DNA from: Calliopum simillimum
Taxonomy: Eukaryota > Arthropoda > Insecta > Diptera > Lauxaniidae
Assembly (NCBI GenBank): GCA_951812925.1
Contig: OX638369.1
Coordinates: 64,494,228-64,558,227 of the forward strand
DNA: 64,000 nucleotides
Reading direction: 5' to 3'
Shown here: positions 33,257-45,432 of the stretch, piece by piece
How positions within the stretch are numbered: position 1 is the stretch's first letter
Layout: every line of letters starts with the position of its first letter
Program-made: the position numbers and the translations under genes
The notes under the pieces: generated by a model
What the model was told of the DNA's origin: nothing
Databases searched by the model: none
Seen by the model: the letters and a program-made list of their open reading frames with translations, nothing else

Positions 33257-33537
33257 AAAAATTATGGAAGTGCCAAATTTTAATATTATTTTTTAGAGTC
33301 CGGTTAGACATTTGAGCTCTAAAAAGTGAGTTTTTTGCTAATAATTTGCATTTGGAACAAAATTTTTTTTGTTTTGTTGTTACCGACCATAACTAGAAAT
33401 ATAAATAAAATTAACTGCATCATTTTTTTCCAACTAAAATCTCCTATTTCTTCATGCAAAGCACTCAAAAGAAGCTATACGCTCTGTCCGGTTAGTCGTT
33501 TGAACCAAATATAACAAAATATTAAATATATGTGCAT

Positions 33538-34156
33538 TAGGGTGACGCTTAATAAGGGTCAAAAAAAAATTTAACCGGGCCACCCTTGTAAATGACTGAG
33601 AATGGTTGTCAAAGTTTTTGGGGTCGCTGATTACGATTCTGATGTCAGAATTAAAAAATTAAAAATGGCGGATCCAAAATGGCGACCTCTTGTCTCGAAT
33701 TTTGCAAATTTTTTAATTCTGACATCAGAATCGTAATCAGCGACCCCAAAAACTTTGACAACCGTATGAGTGTCCAACAGATCATGAAAACCGTTCCAGG
33801 CGATGAATTTACCCTCAAAAAGCGATTAAATGACTCAAAATCACGTTAATTATCTCCTTCATCATAAACGCAGGATAAGATAGAGGTCGAACATAATTTT
33901 TTCTTGAAACAACATATATCGACCTATAAATTTATCAAGGTTTTATAGTTTTCATTGATGAATTATTCCAGTAGGAAAAAAAAGACTGTTATTTTCCCCA
34001 TTTTATTGAAATGGGAAAAAAGAGAGGCTGTGAGGCACGCCTTAAAATGATTTTTTCGAGCTATCAGTATTTTTCTGATTTTTTTTAATTATTCTCAGTC
34101 ATTTACAAGGGTGGCCCGGTTAACATTTTTTTTGACCCTTATTAAACGTCACCCTA
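33538..34156. mobile_element. 619-bp hAT MITE with exact 8-bp duplication
   Basis: It starts TAGGGTGACGCTTAATAAGG and ends with the inverse (AAACGTCACCCTA); arms match over more than 60 bp. The duplication ATGTGCAT is exact at 33530-33537 and 34157-34164. Inside is a second inverted pair (GGGGTCGCTGATTACGATTC at 33621, mirrored near 33740) around AAAATGGCGGATCC. No coding sequence. Confidence 0.92.
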
Positions 34157-34164
34157 ATGTGCAT

Positions 34165-34743
34165 GCTTTATTTATATTAATAGTTTTTATTATTAATTAT
34201 TTTATTATAAATAATATTTGCACTAAATTATCCATAGTTAAGTTGTTGGAATCGTTTGAAAGATAAATTAATAGCTTATGATAAAAAATTAAAATAGAAA
34301 ATTCGCTAGAGTAAAATAAGAAAAAAATCGCTTCTTGAAAGTGCATATACCTCATAAAATTAACAAATTTTGAAGTTAAAGGTACTGCTGAAAAAATTGG
34401 CAATGAATAAATTAATTATTTTTGATGCAGAATATTGCCCAAAGAATTCTTAAAGAGATCCAATTTGATTTGTGCAAATAGCTTGTCTTGTTCAAAAGAT
34501 ATAGTAATTAAAATGAAAAAAGCACTCAAAGACTCAAAAATTCGTAAAAAAGCACCTTCAAGCTCGTTGTGGAATATCTAAACGCATATTTTATTTGCTT
34601 TCAAAGCACTTTTTGTAATCAGCAGGATCTAAGGATTCAGAAAAGTCGTGCGCACCTTGACATTTTAACACTTTTGGTTTTTCCATACAAATTCTGGACC
34701 ACTCTAATACACAGAGTCTAAAGTGGAAGTTTTTCAATAAAAT
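34165..34743. other. No gene seen
   Basis: AT-rich sequence; short unsupported minus-strand frames only. Confidence 0.4.
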
Positions 34744-35155
34744 TAGCTTTGTTTGGCGAACTTAGATCAGAGTAGAGCAGAGCAGAGTAGAGCAGCTTTT
34801 GAAAAATGTCATGTTACTTTTAGAGCAGAGTAGAGTAGGGCAGAGCAGAAATTTCAAAAAACACAAAACAAGCAACTTTGAGAAAATCAGCAAAAAATTA
34901 GAAATATTTACATTTTTTTACGTTAAAAATAAAATATAAATATCAAAATTGACGATAAATTTTTAAAATATTTATTTTGTTTTGATTTTTCTCATGAAAA
35001 TTTGCTGCTCCAACCTGCTCTACATAAAAATCTAGAGCAGAAAAGAGCAAACAGAGCAGTTTGGAGCAGACTCATCAAACACTTTTCAGAGTAGAATAGA
35101 GCAACCTAAAGCAGAGAAAAATGTCATCGAACAGTTTTGACTTCAAACAAAGCTA
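34744..35155. repeat. Inverted-repeat element filled with GAGCAG motifs
   Basis: TAGCTTTGTTTG at the left is mirrored by CAAACAAAGCTA at the right. At least fourteen AGAGCAG/AGAGTAG-type heptamers cluster at 34767-34850 and 35033-35115. They are oriented the same way on the plus strand, apart from CTGCTCTAC near 35012. No target duplication was fixed and no coding sequence is seen. Confidence 0.6.
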
Positions 35156-36086
35156 TTAATTTCTCTCAAAATTGTGGTCCAAACTTTCACGATTAAGTCA
35201 ACTATTCAACGACACAGAGTGACATAAATACCGCATTAAATTTGAAAATTTCCTTAAAGAAGCATTGCGTATGTGAAAACCGTCAATTTATAAAAAAATC
35301 TACACATACAAAATCAACAAAATTGCAATCTTGCTGCTACTCAATTTGTAATAAATAGTTATTGATTTGTTATAACTTAGTTATTAATTAAATTTGGCAA
35401 AATTAGATTATGTTTTCGTTTGAGTGGACTTCTGTAATAAGTTTGTACTCGTGAGGGAATTTCTTGAGTGAAGGATAATAAATTATGCGATGTCAGAGTT
35501 GAACGCTGTTAGTACGGCTATTAAGCAGATTAACGTACAAAATACGCTAAGGACTTTACTAATCCGATTAAATTTGTTATTTATAACGCACGTTTCCTAA
35601 GAGTGCTGTTGACATTGGATAAATGCAGTAAAATCACTTAATTTTAATCATCACAAGATTGAAATTAAAACTTTGGAATTGATGTGTTATCATTGGCCCC
35701 ATTACAGGAAGAACGCGGCTGAGAGCATTCATTTTATATTATGTCAGAGACTCGTTTCTTGGGTGATATCAATTATATTCCATTCATATTACAGTTAATG
35801 TTATGAATTTTTACGGAATCCTGCACAGTTGGAGAAATGGGCTATCTAGCTGAATTTAATTAATAACTTCCAAACAGAGAGAGTTATCAAGATGAAATTT
35901 GGTACATGAATAAACGCAAGCATTCTACACAAATTGGGGAAGTAATGTTTTTCTAGCATTTTTTTTGTTGTGCGAATTTTTGCCTACTTGCCTAGACAAT
36001 GAAGAACAAAAGTTATGTCTTAATATGAATTCGCCGCTATTTTGCCAAAAATGGAAACATTTGTACTTTCATTTCACAAAAAGTTT
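35156..36086. other. No gene seen
   Basis: Includes GATGAAATTTGGTACATGAA at about 35892, a phrase that also occurs in other insect satellites, but no element borders. Confidence 0.4.
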
Positions 36087-36094
36087 ACGCAAGG

Positions 36095-37811
36095 CAGCGT
36101 TGCCATTGTGACACTTAGTTTTTGTCTGTGACACCGAAAAAATATCAGATTTTTGTGACACCACGATTTTCCACAAGGTGTCACGGACTATTGGGCTATT
36201 TTATTTTTTTAGTAAGTGTGGCTGATTGAAAAAGTACTTTCGATCTCCAAAAAGTACTTTCCCGCATTGAATTAAGTACATCTAAAAAAATATGGGTGGC
36301 AACATCGTGAGCACTTATGAAATGTCAAAATCAGATTACGATTAAATTTGTGTCAACCATTGCCGTTTTTGCCATTGCAGTTTTTGCAGTTGCTTAAAAA
36401 AAAAGATGCAGATTTTAAATCAACTTAATAACTTGTACCTGGTCAAATGGAAACATAATGAAAATTCCATAGAATTTTAGAGTGAAGTATTAGCATATGA
36501 AGACGCTGAAAATGTTTGCCCAATTGAAGATATAGGAACCTTTGCCATGAGCTTTTTGGTTCTTCCCTTTTCTAACGCTGAGGTGGATCGAGTTTTTAGC
36601 ATCATGAACCTAATTAAGACAAAAATCCGAAACCGAATGGGCCTTCCGTTATTAAATGCTTTAATTCAAATCAAATCATGGCTGAAGTCTTTGAAAAAAT
36701 GCTGTCATGATTTTGTGTTTGATATTGATGATCAAAAACTATCTATTGTAGGCAGTAAGAAATGCTACAGTGAAAGGAACAGTGAAGATGACGAATCTGA
36801 TGAAGCTTTTATTATTTATAATGAGGTTTCACAATTAATGTGATTTAAGTAAGATAAGAAAACCGAGTTTTTCGGAAATGGCTCGTTAAATTAAATTGAA
36901 CTGTGATTTTGAAGTGTTAAATTTTCAGTCCTTGAAACAAACTGTTTAAAAAGCTTTTTAAAAAAAGCTACTTAAGATAGAATATATATATATATACTCC
37001 TAAATTCTGATAAAAGTTTGTAATGTTGAAACACATGATTTTCGAATTCGTATGGAAGACTTACGAAATCGTTTTGGTCTTTTCTATTGAATGCATCCTT
37101 AAGTAATTTTGGTCTTCAAAAAGAGCTAGAAACTAGTTATGTGTGATTTTTCTTTAAAAAAAGTTATAACCACTATAAAATGATAAATGAAAGTTAAAAA
37201 TCTTGTGTAGGTTCTCATGATTTTTCTCTATATGGTATCATTTTCAAATGGTCATATTTAAAAAAAAAAATCACCAAAACCAGATTATAATAGCTTGTTT
37301 CTAAGACGAAGAACAATTCTTAATGATGCATATAACAGAAAAGAGGAAAACAATTTCATGCGTCTTTTACTTGTATAAACTTATAAACTTTTATGCAAAA
37401 CAAATTTTCAGCAAATTATTTGCAAATCTTTTTGAATAAAAATTTCTAGGTCTGAAAAAAAGCCATAAGTACAAACCATTTTTATGTATGTTTTTATAAA
37501 TTTCTTTACATACTAATTTATGTATTTGTTTTTGAAGTTTGTTTATGTTTTCATTAAATAAATTCAAATTGTTATACAATCCTTGTCGTTTTAATACTTG
37601 TATTTCCATAACCTTAATTTGGAGACGATACGACGATAAAAACTAAGACTACTTACAAACAAACAATAGTTAAAACTCCTATAGGATTAAATATAATATA
37701 TATAAAAATGAAGAGTGCTATATGACACCAATTTGTAAAATCAGAGGGTGTTATATGACACCTTTTTTGAATCGCTGTGACACTCTCCCTTTTGAGTTGA
37801 TGGCAACGCTG
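36095..37811 (+). mobile_element. hAT element, CAGCGTTGCCAT type, with transposase C-terminus
   Basis: Termini CAGCGTTGCCAT and ATGGCAACGCTG are flanked by the exact 8-bp duplication ACGCAAGG (36087-36094, 37812-37819). Subterminal TGTGACACC/GGTGTCA motifs repeat at both ends. It is an internal-deletion derivative keeping the last part of the transposase gene. Confidence 0.92.
36482..36843 (+). pseudogene. hAT transposase C-terminal dimerisation domain
   Basis: The open frame reads EVLAYEDAENVCPIEDIGTF, then LVLPFSNAEVDRVFSIMNLI, KTKIRNRMGLPLLNALIQIK, SWLKSLKKC, and ends in an acidic tail (SEDDESDEAF) before TGA at 36842. The LPxSNAxVxRxFSxMNxxKTxxRNRM signature is the hAT C-terminal dimerisation region. 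The tail with alternating acidic residues is common in one group of insect hAT proteins. From GTFAM onward the frame is intact. The BED finger and the catalytic core are missing. Because its flanking element has hAT ends and an 8-bp duplication, gene and element agree. It could be the partner of the N-terminal fragment at 6437, but the element termini differ. Confidence 0.88.
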
Positions 37812-37819
37812 ACGCAAGG

Positions 37820-40060
37820 GTGCAGAATTGACGGGATTTAGTTGAAAAAATTATGTCCGTCCTTAAATGTTTGCAATATAAATGTCAAAGCACAATGATA
37901 TTTGATGTTATTTGTAAAAATTGTGCCAGATTTTTATAATGACAAGATTTGGGTGTACCATCTCAGATTCCGCTGAAATTTAGTATATACTTTGTTTCGT
38001 TTTAGGCTAAAACTAATGAAAATAGCAAAACAAACAATATAGATGTATCGGACTTTACGCAGGAACGATATATTTTCTAGTTATAACAAAAACACTGCTT
38101 GCACACTATGAAGTTCCATGCCCATAACTTGCAAAAAAATTTTTTTTTTCGCAAAACTAATAATGAGAGGTCTCCATACTTACCAATTAGATCAGCTCTT
38201 TGAATTTTTTATAAAAATCTGAGAACCCAACTGCAAATTATATACTTAGCTTAAAAAAAATTGGAAAAAAAACGGTTTTTTTTCGGTTAAGATATCCCAA
38301 AACTATACGCTATAGAGCAATTCCGAGACCAGACCGAGCATCGCAAAACACATCGAAGGTGACTGTTTTTATTTAAGTTTGTTGTATTTAAAAAAAAAAA
38401 GTGGTTTACTCAAAGCGGGAATCGGATCAGATTTTCTGGCCAATGGGGAAGTTTTAAAAAAAATTTTTTAAAATCATCACCCATTTTCAGTTTTTTTCCG
38501 AATTTTTTTGTAATAATCCTTTCCTTTAAGGACAGTGTGTAGAGTCGTTATGCGTCCTTAAATTCAATTAGGGGTCTCGGCTTAAAAGTTTTAAAAATCA
38601 TTTCTATTATGACTAAAAATATTCAACGCTACCGGCAATGTTCAACGTGTGTCTGTCGAAAAATAATTTTTGTTTTCAATTTTGGTGGTCAAAGTGCACT
38701 TGCAAAATTTTACCCGTAAAAGACAAAATATTATTTCAATACCAAAAACCATTTCATGCGAGTGTCCATTGAACTGCAAAGCAATTTCCATAGTTGTTGC
38801 AATTAATCCATCACTGAATCGGCAGCACAGTGAAGTGCAGAGTGAGATGAAAGCAAAGATTGATTTTGTGAAAAGGTAGGCTTATTTTCCGCACTTTGAT
38901 TTATGCACAGATTTGGACTTGGTCAACATTGTCATTAATTAGATCAAGCTCTCTCACTTTGCCTTCAATTTTCCAGAAAATATAAGGAACACAACGACAC
39001 CAAATGTCAATTTAGGAAAAGTTAAGCTGATTAATTTGGCATTTCCACGTGGCATTCACAAAGAGATAAAGTTGTCGATGGATGGAAATTGTTTTTTTTT
39101 TTTTTTTGTCGCAACTTTGCTGTTGTTACACTTCGGCCAAGACGACATTTCTTTGTTGTTTTCAAATCAATATTCGAAAGAAATATTCAGTGAAATATGT
39201 TTTGCTTAATGTTATGCCAAACGAACATCACTAAATGCATATAACGAATGGTTAAGAAAATATGTGAATTTAAATTGATTTATCATTTCATGATGCTTTT
39301 AAGTTTCAACGTATCTACTCAAATATGTACTTCATTAGCCTTTATGTTAGAGATATCATAGGACACTGCACTGTGAACAAAGATAAGATAATTTGTTTCG
39401 ACATCAGTTTGTAGTGTTGTAGTGTGGGAATCCAGGAGAAATAAAATCAACCCAGAGTTACGGCATGACTGAACAAAAAAAATTTGCTGTCAAGTTTTTG
39501 CACCAAAAATTTTGTTCCTTATACATGTTCATGCTACACTAGAGTGTCCGTTATTTGCCAAGTTCTTTGTTTTTAAAAAATGACCCCTCAGAATGACGGG
39601 CCAGTAATCAGACAAAAAACAAATATTTCAAATACTTTAAATATTGCGTGCCTCTCGCGAAATTACGTTTTTCATACAAAATTGTATGGGAAAAGGTCTT
39701 CATTGGGTGTTTTCCATCATATTAAAGTTTTGTAAAGATGCAGAAAAAATGGGTTGTTTTGTGTCATTTGTGCACGACAAAATAAATGGCCCTTTTCTTG
39801 TTTTATGACCCAGAACAGTGAGCTTCAATGGGTCTAAATTTGAAAAAAAAATGAATATGCTGAAAGTTGAGTGCATGTCTCTAGAGCAAAAAATGTGTTC
39901 CAGATTTTCTTGGATGATCTCATTCAGGAGATTTCGAATTTTATCCAATGTTTCTCTTAAGTTTTTTATCAAAAAAATTTAATTTTGCGTATTAGAACAA
40001 ACAAATAGATGCAAGAATAGTCACATCCGATAAACTTTTTGATGCTGAATCTGAATGGAA
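37820..40060. other. Intergenic with two dispersed repeat pieces
   Basis: At 38104-38240 is the direct repeat of 12080-12212 (GAAGTTCCATGCCCATAACT). At 38240-38420 is a piece of palindrome family B (ACTATACGCTATAGAGCAAT, GCATCGCAAAACACATCGA). The 90-residue minus-strand frame at 39700-39972 has no recognisable motif. Nothing else is supported. Confidence 0.5.
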
Positions 40061-40069
40061 AAAACAAAA

Positions 40070-40560
40070 TGGAAAAAACACTCTCACGGCTAAACCACTG
40101 CATCGATTTATATGAAATTTGGTATGAAGATAGGGTTAGCACTAAGGAACGAAAGAATGTAAGTTATTAAGTGGGTGGTGCCACGCCCCTAAATGAAAAA
40201 AGCGCTTTCACGGCCAAACCACTGCATCGATGTTAATGGAATTTGGTATGGTGATAGGGTTAACTCTAAGAAGCGATAAAATTACCATTATGTTTTACGT
40301 GGGCGATGCCACGCCCTTTAATTGAAAAAACGCTCTCACGACTAAGCAACTACATCGTTTTTATGAAGATAGGGTTAGCACTAAGGAACGATAATATGAT
40401 TGATTCTTATGAATTTTGGTATGGGCATAAAATGAAAGGGATAGAAAGATATCAAAAACTGTTTGCTCTTTGGTAGGACTTACAAGCCTTTAAATGGAAA
40501 GCACGCTATTGCAACTAAGCTTCTGCACCGATACAGATAGCCCGAACCCTAAGGAAGAAT
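40070..40560 (+). repeat. Tandem array, about 128 bp, three to four units
   Basis: Units carry CTCTCACGGCTAAACCACTG, then CATCGATTTATATG, GATAGGGTTAGCACTAAGGA and GGTGCCACGCCCCTAAATGA. Starts are near 40073, 40202 and 40331; the last is truncated. The array ends at AAGGAAGGGTATAAAA. The GCCACGCCC core resembles the GGGCGTGGC core of the 141-bp units elsewhere, on the opposite strand. Confidence 0.75.
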
Positions 40561-40639
40561 ATTAAAAGCTTTTTATGTTTAATCGACCAAGGAAGGGTAT
40601 AAAAACTTTTTACTTTATTTTATGGTCAAATCGAAATGG

Positions 40640-40890
40640 TGGAATTTCGACCACAAGGTACATATAAAGTCACTATTTTTATTTTAGTTTGCTGTTTTTT
40701 TTTCGCAATTTTTTTTTTATGAAAACATAAGTTTCGTAAATATTGTTTAAAAAATTATATAATTCCGATCGCGCTCCAAAATGTTTCTGATTTTAAATAA
40801 AAAAAAAAAACAAAACTTAAAAAAAAAATCACCAAAATCGGAGCTGTTCTTGAGGACTTCCGTCTAAAATGCTTTATTGACTGCACTACT
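40640..40890 (-). repeat. Inverted copy of the dispersed repeat at 24893
   Basis: Shares AATTATATAATTCCGATCGC, TCCAAAATGTTTCTGATTTT and TTCTTGAGGAC with the plus-strand copy. Confidence 0.65.
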
Positions 40891-42470
40891 TGTTTCAATG
40901 AAAAAACATTAAAACTTTTTAAGGGATGTCAATAATTCGGTCTTTTATTGACCCTGAACTTTTGGGATATGAATATTCCAAAAATAAAATGAAAACATAC
41001 TGTATTGGGTCAATCTTTCCCTGAACGATCAAGATTTGAGTTGACTACTCTGATTTTATGAAAATTGGTGAACAGTTAGTATTTAAGATACATGTCGATA
41101 CATCCAACGTAAAAGTTGGTTGCTTCAGCTACCAACATTTACAGGACAATGATTTTCGAAATCTGCGCATTATGTCAAATTTTGGTACCTCTAGCTTGAA
41201 ATTTGAAAGGCTGGGAGCAATTTTTGAAGTTACAACCTAAGTATATTTTAGTGAGGTCTCCATGCAAAAACTGGAATCATGATAAACTCAACTTTAAACA
41301 ACTTCAAAAACTCATAAATTGAAAACTCTAAAAGATTCAACAATTCTAAGGGTTGCAAAATAACTATTACAAAATTTTCTCTTAAATAAAAATAAAAAGG
41401 ATGCTTCAAGCCCCAAATTGACTTTAAAAAAGAATAAAAAGCTTTTTTCCACTTTCTTCAAAACCTCATACTGTTTTATACTAACCCTGAAAATTTCATA
41501 AAAATCAGATAAAAAGCCGAAGAGCAATGAACTTTGAAATAAGTGAGAAATTTTTGGAATTTCGGAAAATTATTTTACCACAGTTATATGTATGTCAAAT
41601 ATTAACTTTTCACCGATTTCTTTAAAAGTCGGATATGTCGACTCAAATTTTTACCGATTACGCAAAGATTGACCCTATTATATTTTTCGTGAAACATAAG
41701 ACTTGCAAGCTAGTGTAATTCAAGAGGTTCTGCATCCGTTATCAATAGTCAGACGCTTTATTGACATTCAAATAAAGAAATTCACAACAAAAGTTACCAC
41801 ACACACGAGACTTCATTCTTAAATTCATTAGGAAACCATTTAAGGACTTTTCATATTCGTTCAGTCTTGAAATGCGCCATTTGTTGGAGACACTTGTCAC
41901 GTGCCACTTGATGCGGTTTCTATTTTTGTGGTATTTTGCTTGAGATAAAGTTCGTCAACCGACTCATGTAATTTGTTTTTTTTTTTTTATTGAACGAACA
42001 CTTCATTACTTGGCAACCAAATAAGTACTTACATGCATGCATACATATTCTATATGGCAATATTTTTTTTTATTATTATTGATGTAGTTTCATCCACTTC
42101 AGCGATTCAGAATTTGGTTTGGCTTTTCTTCTTTTTAAAGACTTTATAAAGTAACACCTATGTAAATCAATTACAAGGGACTCAGAATATCAAAAAATAT
42201 TTCTGAGGTCCTGTTAATTGCACAGTTAATAAAACTATGATAAGTCGCACGAAAGCGACTTTTCTGTAGGAAATTTTCTGAGCATCAAAATTGCGGACCC
42301 CATTTTTTTGTGGAAATAACAGTTACCGAGATAACAGTTTTTGTGGGCTATAATAATTATAATGGTAAATTATAAAATTAAAATTTGTTAAATTTACCTA
42401 TTATTAAAAATTTCAATAATTAAAAATGATAGCCGGATGAATTTCACAAATTTTTGTATATGTGACCTGG
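40891..42470. other. Intergenic sequence, no gene seen
   Basis: Two short phrases, TTGGGTCAATCTTTCCCTGA (41007) and AAAGATTGACCC (41664), are mirrored and may bound an old element. The short frames between them have no motif. Confidence 0.35.
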
Positions 42471-42960
42471 GGCCCTATTCTCTAACTTGCTATCTCCTAT
42501 TCTCCATCGCCAAAACTCTAAAAATTCGAATTTGGAGATTGTAAGCTAAATTCCGATTCTCGTTGCTAGCAATCTCTAAATTTGTAGCTTATTTTTAGAG
42601 ATTCAATACGCCATCTAGTTTTCAATTTCAAACTTTTTCGACTCTAGCGTAAAAAACATGTATTAAAATTTTACTGAAAAATAATTTTAATTAAACAATA
42701 TGCTATTGAAATAAATGTACTGCAGTAGCACAGTGGTGAGAGCATCGCCTAGAAACAACAAGGTCTCAAGTTCGACACCGCAACATAAAATTTAAGGGTA
42801 CTTACGTGTCAAAAAAAATATTTTCCAATTTTTTGCCGATTCGCATAAATTGACCTTCAAAAGTGTTTTCCAGCTGTTTTCACGAAATTTTTTCTTTCGC
42901 ACGTAAGCCCCCTTTTCATAGACTAAGTCACATATATAATAATATGAGCTACACAAAGCT
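42471..42960. repeat. Possible Harbinger/SINE-type sequence with tRNA-like boxes
   Basis: GGGGCCCTATTCTCTAAC at 42471 looks like the outer end of a Harbinger-type element. At 42722-42785, TAGCACAGTGGTGAGAGC (A-box-like) and AGTTCGACACC (B-box-like) are spaced as in a tRNA, but no cloverleaf forms. No closing terminus was found. Confidence 0.4.
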
Positions 42961-43332
42961 ATCAGTAAACTGATAGTTTACTTTTGATTCCATTTGGTAT
43001 TGATTTTAAACTGTTTTGGTGTTACATTCAAAATTTATTCCAAAAAAGTTTAAAATTTATTACGGTAGGTTTTAATTTTAACACAAAAAATAATTACTTT
43101 TAAACCATTTAGTTTTTTCAATACCAAAGTGGCTTAAAAACAATCCTAAAATTACATTTTTTACGCTTTGAATTCAAAAAACTAATCATTTCAAGTTTTA
43201 AAATAAATCCAAGAAAAGTATTAAAATATTCTCTGCTCCAATTTTAATGCTTTTGGTTTGAAACTAATGCCATTAAGGTATTAAAATTCTCTCTCGTTTT
43301 CAACTTTAAAACTTTTTTTTTATACCCTATAC

Positions 43333-44897
43333 CAGGGGTCGGCAAAAATAAATTTGAGAGTGTGTTAGTGAGAGAAGAGAGAATGCACTGAAAAAAAAAA
43401 TGTTCACAGAAAAGATATTCATTGCAAAAAAATATGCGTTAAAACCGAAAAATCATTGCAAAACCAACATCGAGTGCAAGTATAGTTCTGTCTTCTTACG
43501 CCAGTAGTCAACAGGCCATAGCACAATTGTGAAAAGAAACTTCACACGCATTCTTATACTTTTTCAATCAGTTGTCGCAAAACTATCGACAAAGCAACAT
43601 CGAGCGCATCCGTAGTTCTGTTGTCTTTTGACGCACATGTAAAAATTTCTCTACAGCTATGAGAAATTCTTAAAAATATTTTATTTTTATTCTTTCTTTT
43701 TTATTTTATTCAAATTTTTAGTTTAGGAAACGCGCAGATAAACTTTTTAAAAATCATACAAAAACTTTTAGGGTCGCCACCTGGTTTTTTTTTTGTAAAT
43801 TTTGCTTAAACCATATATTTAAAAAAAAAAAAATTAAATTTTGGTCTTAAAGCGCTTAGATAAACTTTTTAAAAACTATACAAAAACTTTTAGGGTTGCC
43901 ACCAGTTTTTTTTTTAAATTTTGCTTAAACCATATATTTAAAAAAAAAAAAATAAAAATTTTGGTCTTAAAGCGCTTAGATAAACTTTTTAAAAATCCAA
44001 CATTACCTTATATTTTTAGTGTTTCCACCTGGTTATTTTCCAACGTCATGTTAAAATCATACTTTTTTGAAATTAAGTTGAAATTCTTGATTTCAAGAAC
44101 GGTCAGATGGCTGCAGGTGGTACAGATAGTTAAAAAAGTCTAGCAACCCTAACATAGCAACCATAAATCTTTGTTTCGTTGTCTTTGGATCCAAGATGTC
44201 AATTTATAGGGTGAAAATAATGATCTTAGTAATTTATTGAAACAAAATTTTGATTTTATTAAAAAAAACAGGTGGCAATCCTAAAAAATTACTGTAAGTT
44301 TTTTGGTCGAAAATATAACTTTTCAATAAAGAAACTTAACCAAGAAACTCAATTTTGCGAATTAACGTCGGGCAGCCCTTATATGGCAACTTTAAAATTT
44401 TATTTCGTTGTTTTTGGACCCAAGATGTGAATTTATAGTTAGAAAATGATTATCTTAGCAATTTATTGAAAGAAAATTTTGATTTTATTAAAGTAACCAG
44501 GTGGCAACCCTAAAAATATATTTTGATTTAAGTTTATTTAGGCGTTTTAAGACTAAAATTTAATTTTTTTTTTTAAATATATGGTTTAAGCAAAATTTAA
44601 AAAAAAAACTGGTTTCAACCCTTAAAGTTTTTGTATAGTTTTTAAAAAGTTTATCTGAGCGTTTCTTAAACTGAAAATTTGAACCTAGTCACAAAAAGTA
44701 TGAAATAAAATATTTTTCAGAATTTGTCATAGCTGTAAAGAATTTTTTTCATGTGCATAAAAAACATAAAAAAGACAACAGAACGACAGATGCGCTCGAT
44801 GTTGCTTTGTCGATGGTTTTGCGACAACTGAATGAAAGAGCGTAAGCATGCGTGTGAAGTGCCTCTCCTCAATTGAGCTATGGCGTGCCGACCACTG
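43333..44897. mobile_element. Palindromic hAT element, CAGNGGTCGGCA type
   Basis: Left end CAGGGGTCGGCA, right end the inverse of CAGTGGTCGGCACG. Flanks CCCTATAC (43325-43332) and CCCTACAC (44898-44905) match at 7 of 8. The arms are strongly inverted: CGATGTTGCTTTGTCGATGG at the right mirrors the left. Internal units of about 137 bp with TTTTAGGGTYGCCACC and AACCATATATTTAAAAAAAA repeat two to three times on the left and once inverted on the right. No transposase motif. Confidence 0.82.
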
Positions 44898-44905
44898 CCC
44901 TACAC

Positions 44906-45432
44906 CATAGCTGCCCGTCTAGAGTAAAATTAAAAAAATTTGGCACTCGCATAAAAAGTCGTGGCCCCCATGTAAAATTAATAAAAAAGAAAACATAAAT
45001 TTTTTAAAATTATTGAAAACAACAACCAGCAAAGATTTTTAAATTAACAGTTACTTGTGCGAGTGTTTTTTTTTTCGCAAATCTAAAAAATCCTGAAAGT
45101 TCATAAATTCATCAATATTGTTGTTGCCATTGTGTGTTGTTGTTTTTTTCTTTTCGATAGGAACCCTTGCGTTTTGTTGCAACAACAAAACATACAGTCC
45201 TGTGTGGACGAAAAAACAACAACAAAACACAGTCTTGTGCGGTCGCAAAAAACAACAACAAAATTGACGCATATGTTGTTGCTGGTGGTCGATCGCAATT
45301 CTTCAAAATTTCGCATATACCGTTACTTGCGTGTGCGATTTTCATTTTCAAAAATTAAATTTTGCTGTGGCACGTGAGATCAAGTGATTTTCAAATAATG
45401 GCACTTTGCGATGGCACGCGTGGGCGGCTATG
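44906..45432 (-). mobile_element. CATAGC MITE, copy 3
   Basis: Inverted copy, 527 bp, with the exact 8-bp duplication CCCTACAC at 44898-44905 and 45433-45440. The left duplication is also the right target duplication of the hAT element before it, so the MITE landed directly in that duplicated 8-mer. Confidence 0.93.

Larger units (their letters stand above)
31271..33508. mobile_element. Tc1-like element in fold-back form
   Basis: The left arm begins CAGTGGTTCAAACGACTAAC then CGGACAGAGCG. The right arm ends with the inverse (CGCTCTGTCCGGTTAGTCGT then TTGAACCA). The matching arms extend about 420 bp (31271-31690 and 33085-33508), so the 3' third of the transposase is present twice in opposite orientation. 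TA sits at the left border. The Helitron 31911-32957 is inserted in the middle. Confidence 0.85.

Noticed and set aside
39700..39972. 90-residue minus-strand frame
   Set aside because: No motif, no neighbours of the same strand, length expected by chance in AT-rich DNA.
42722..42785. Possible tRNA gene
   Set aside because: Box-like motifs only; no acceptor stem or cloverleaf.
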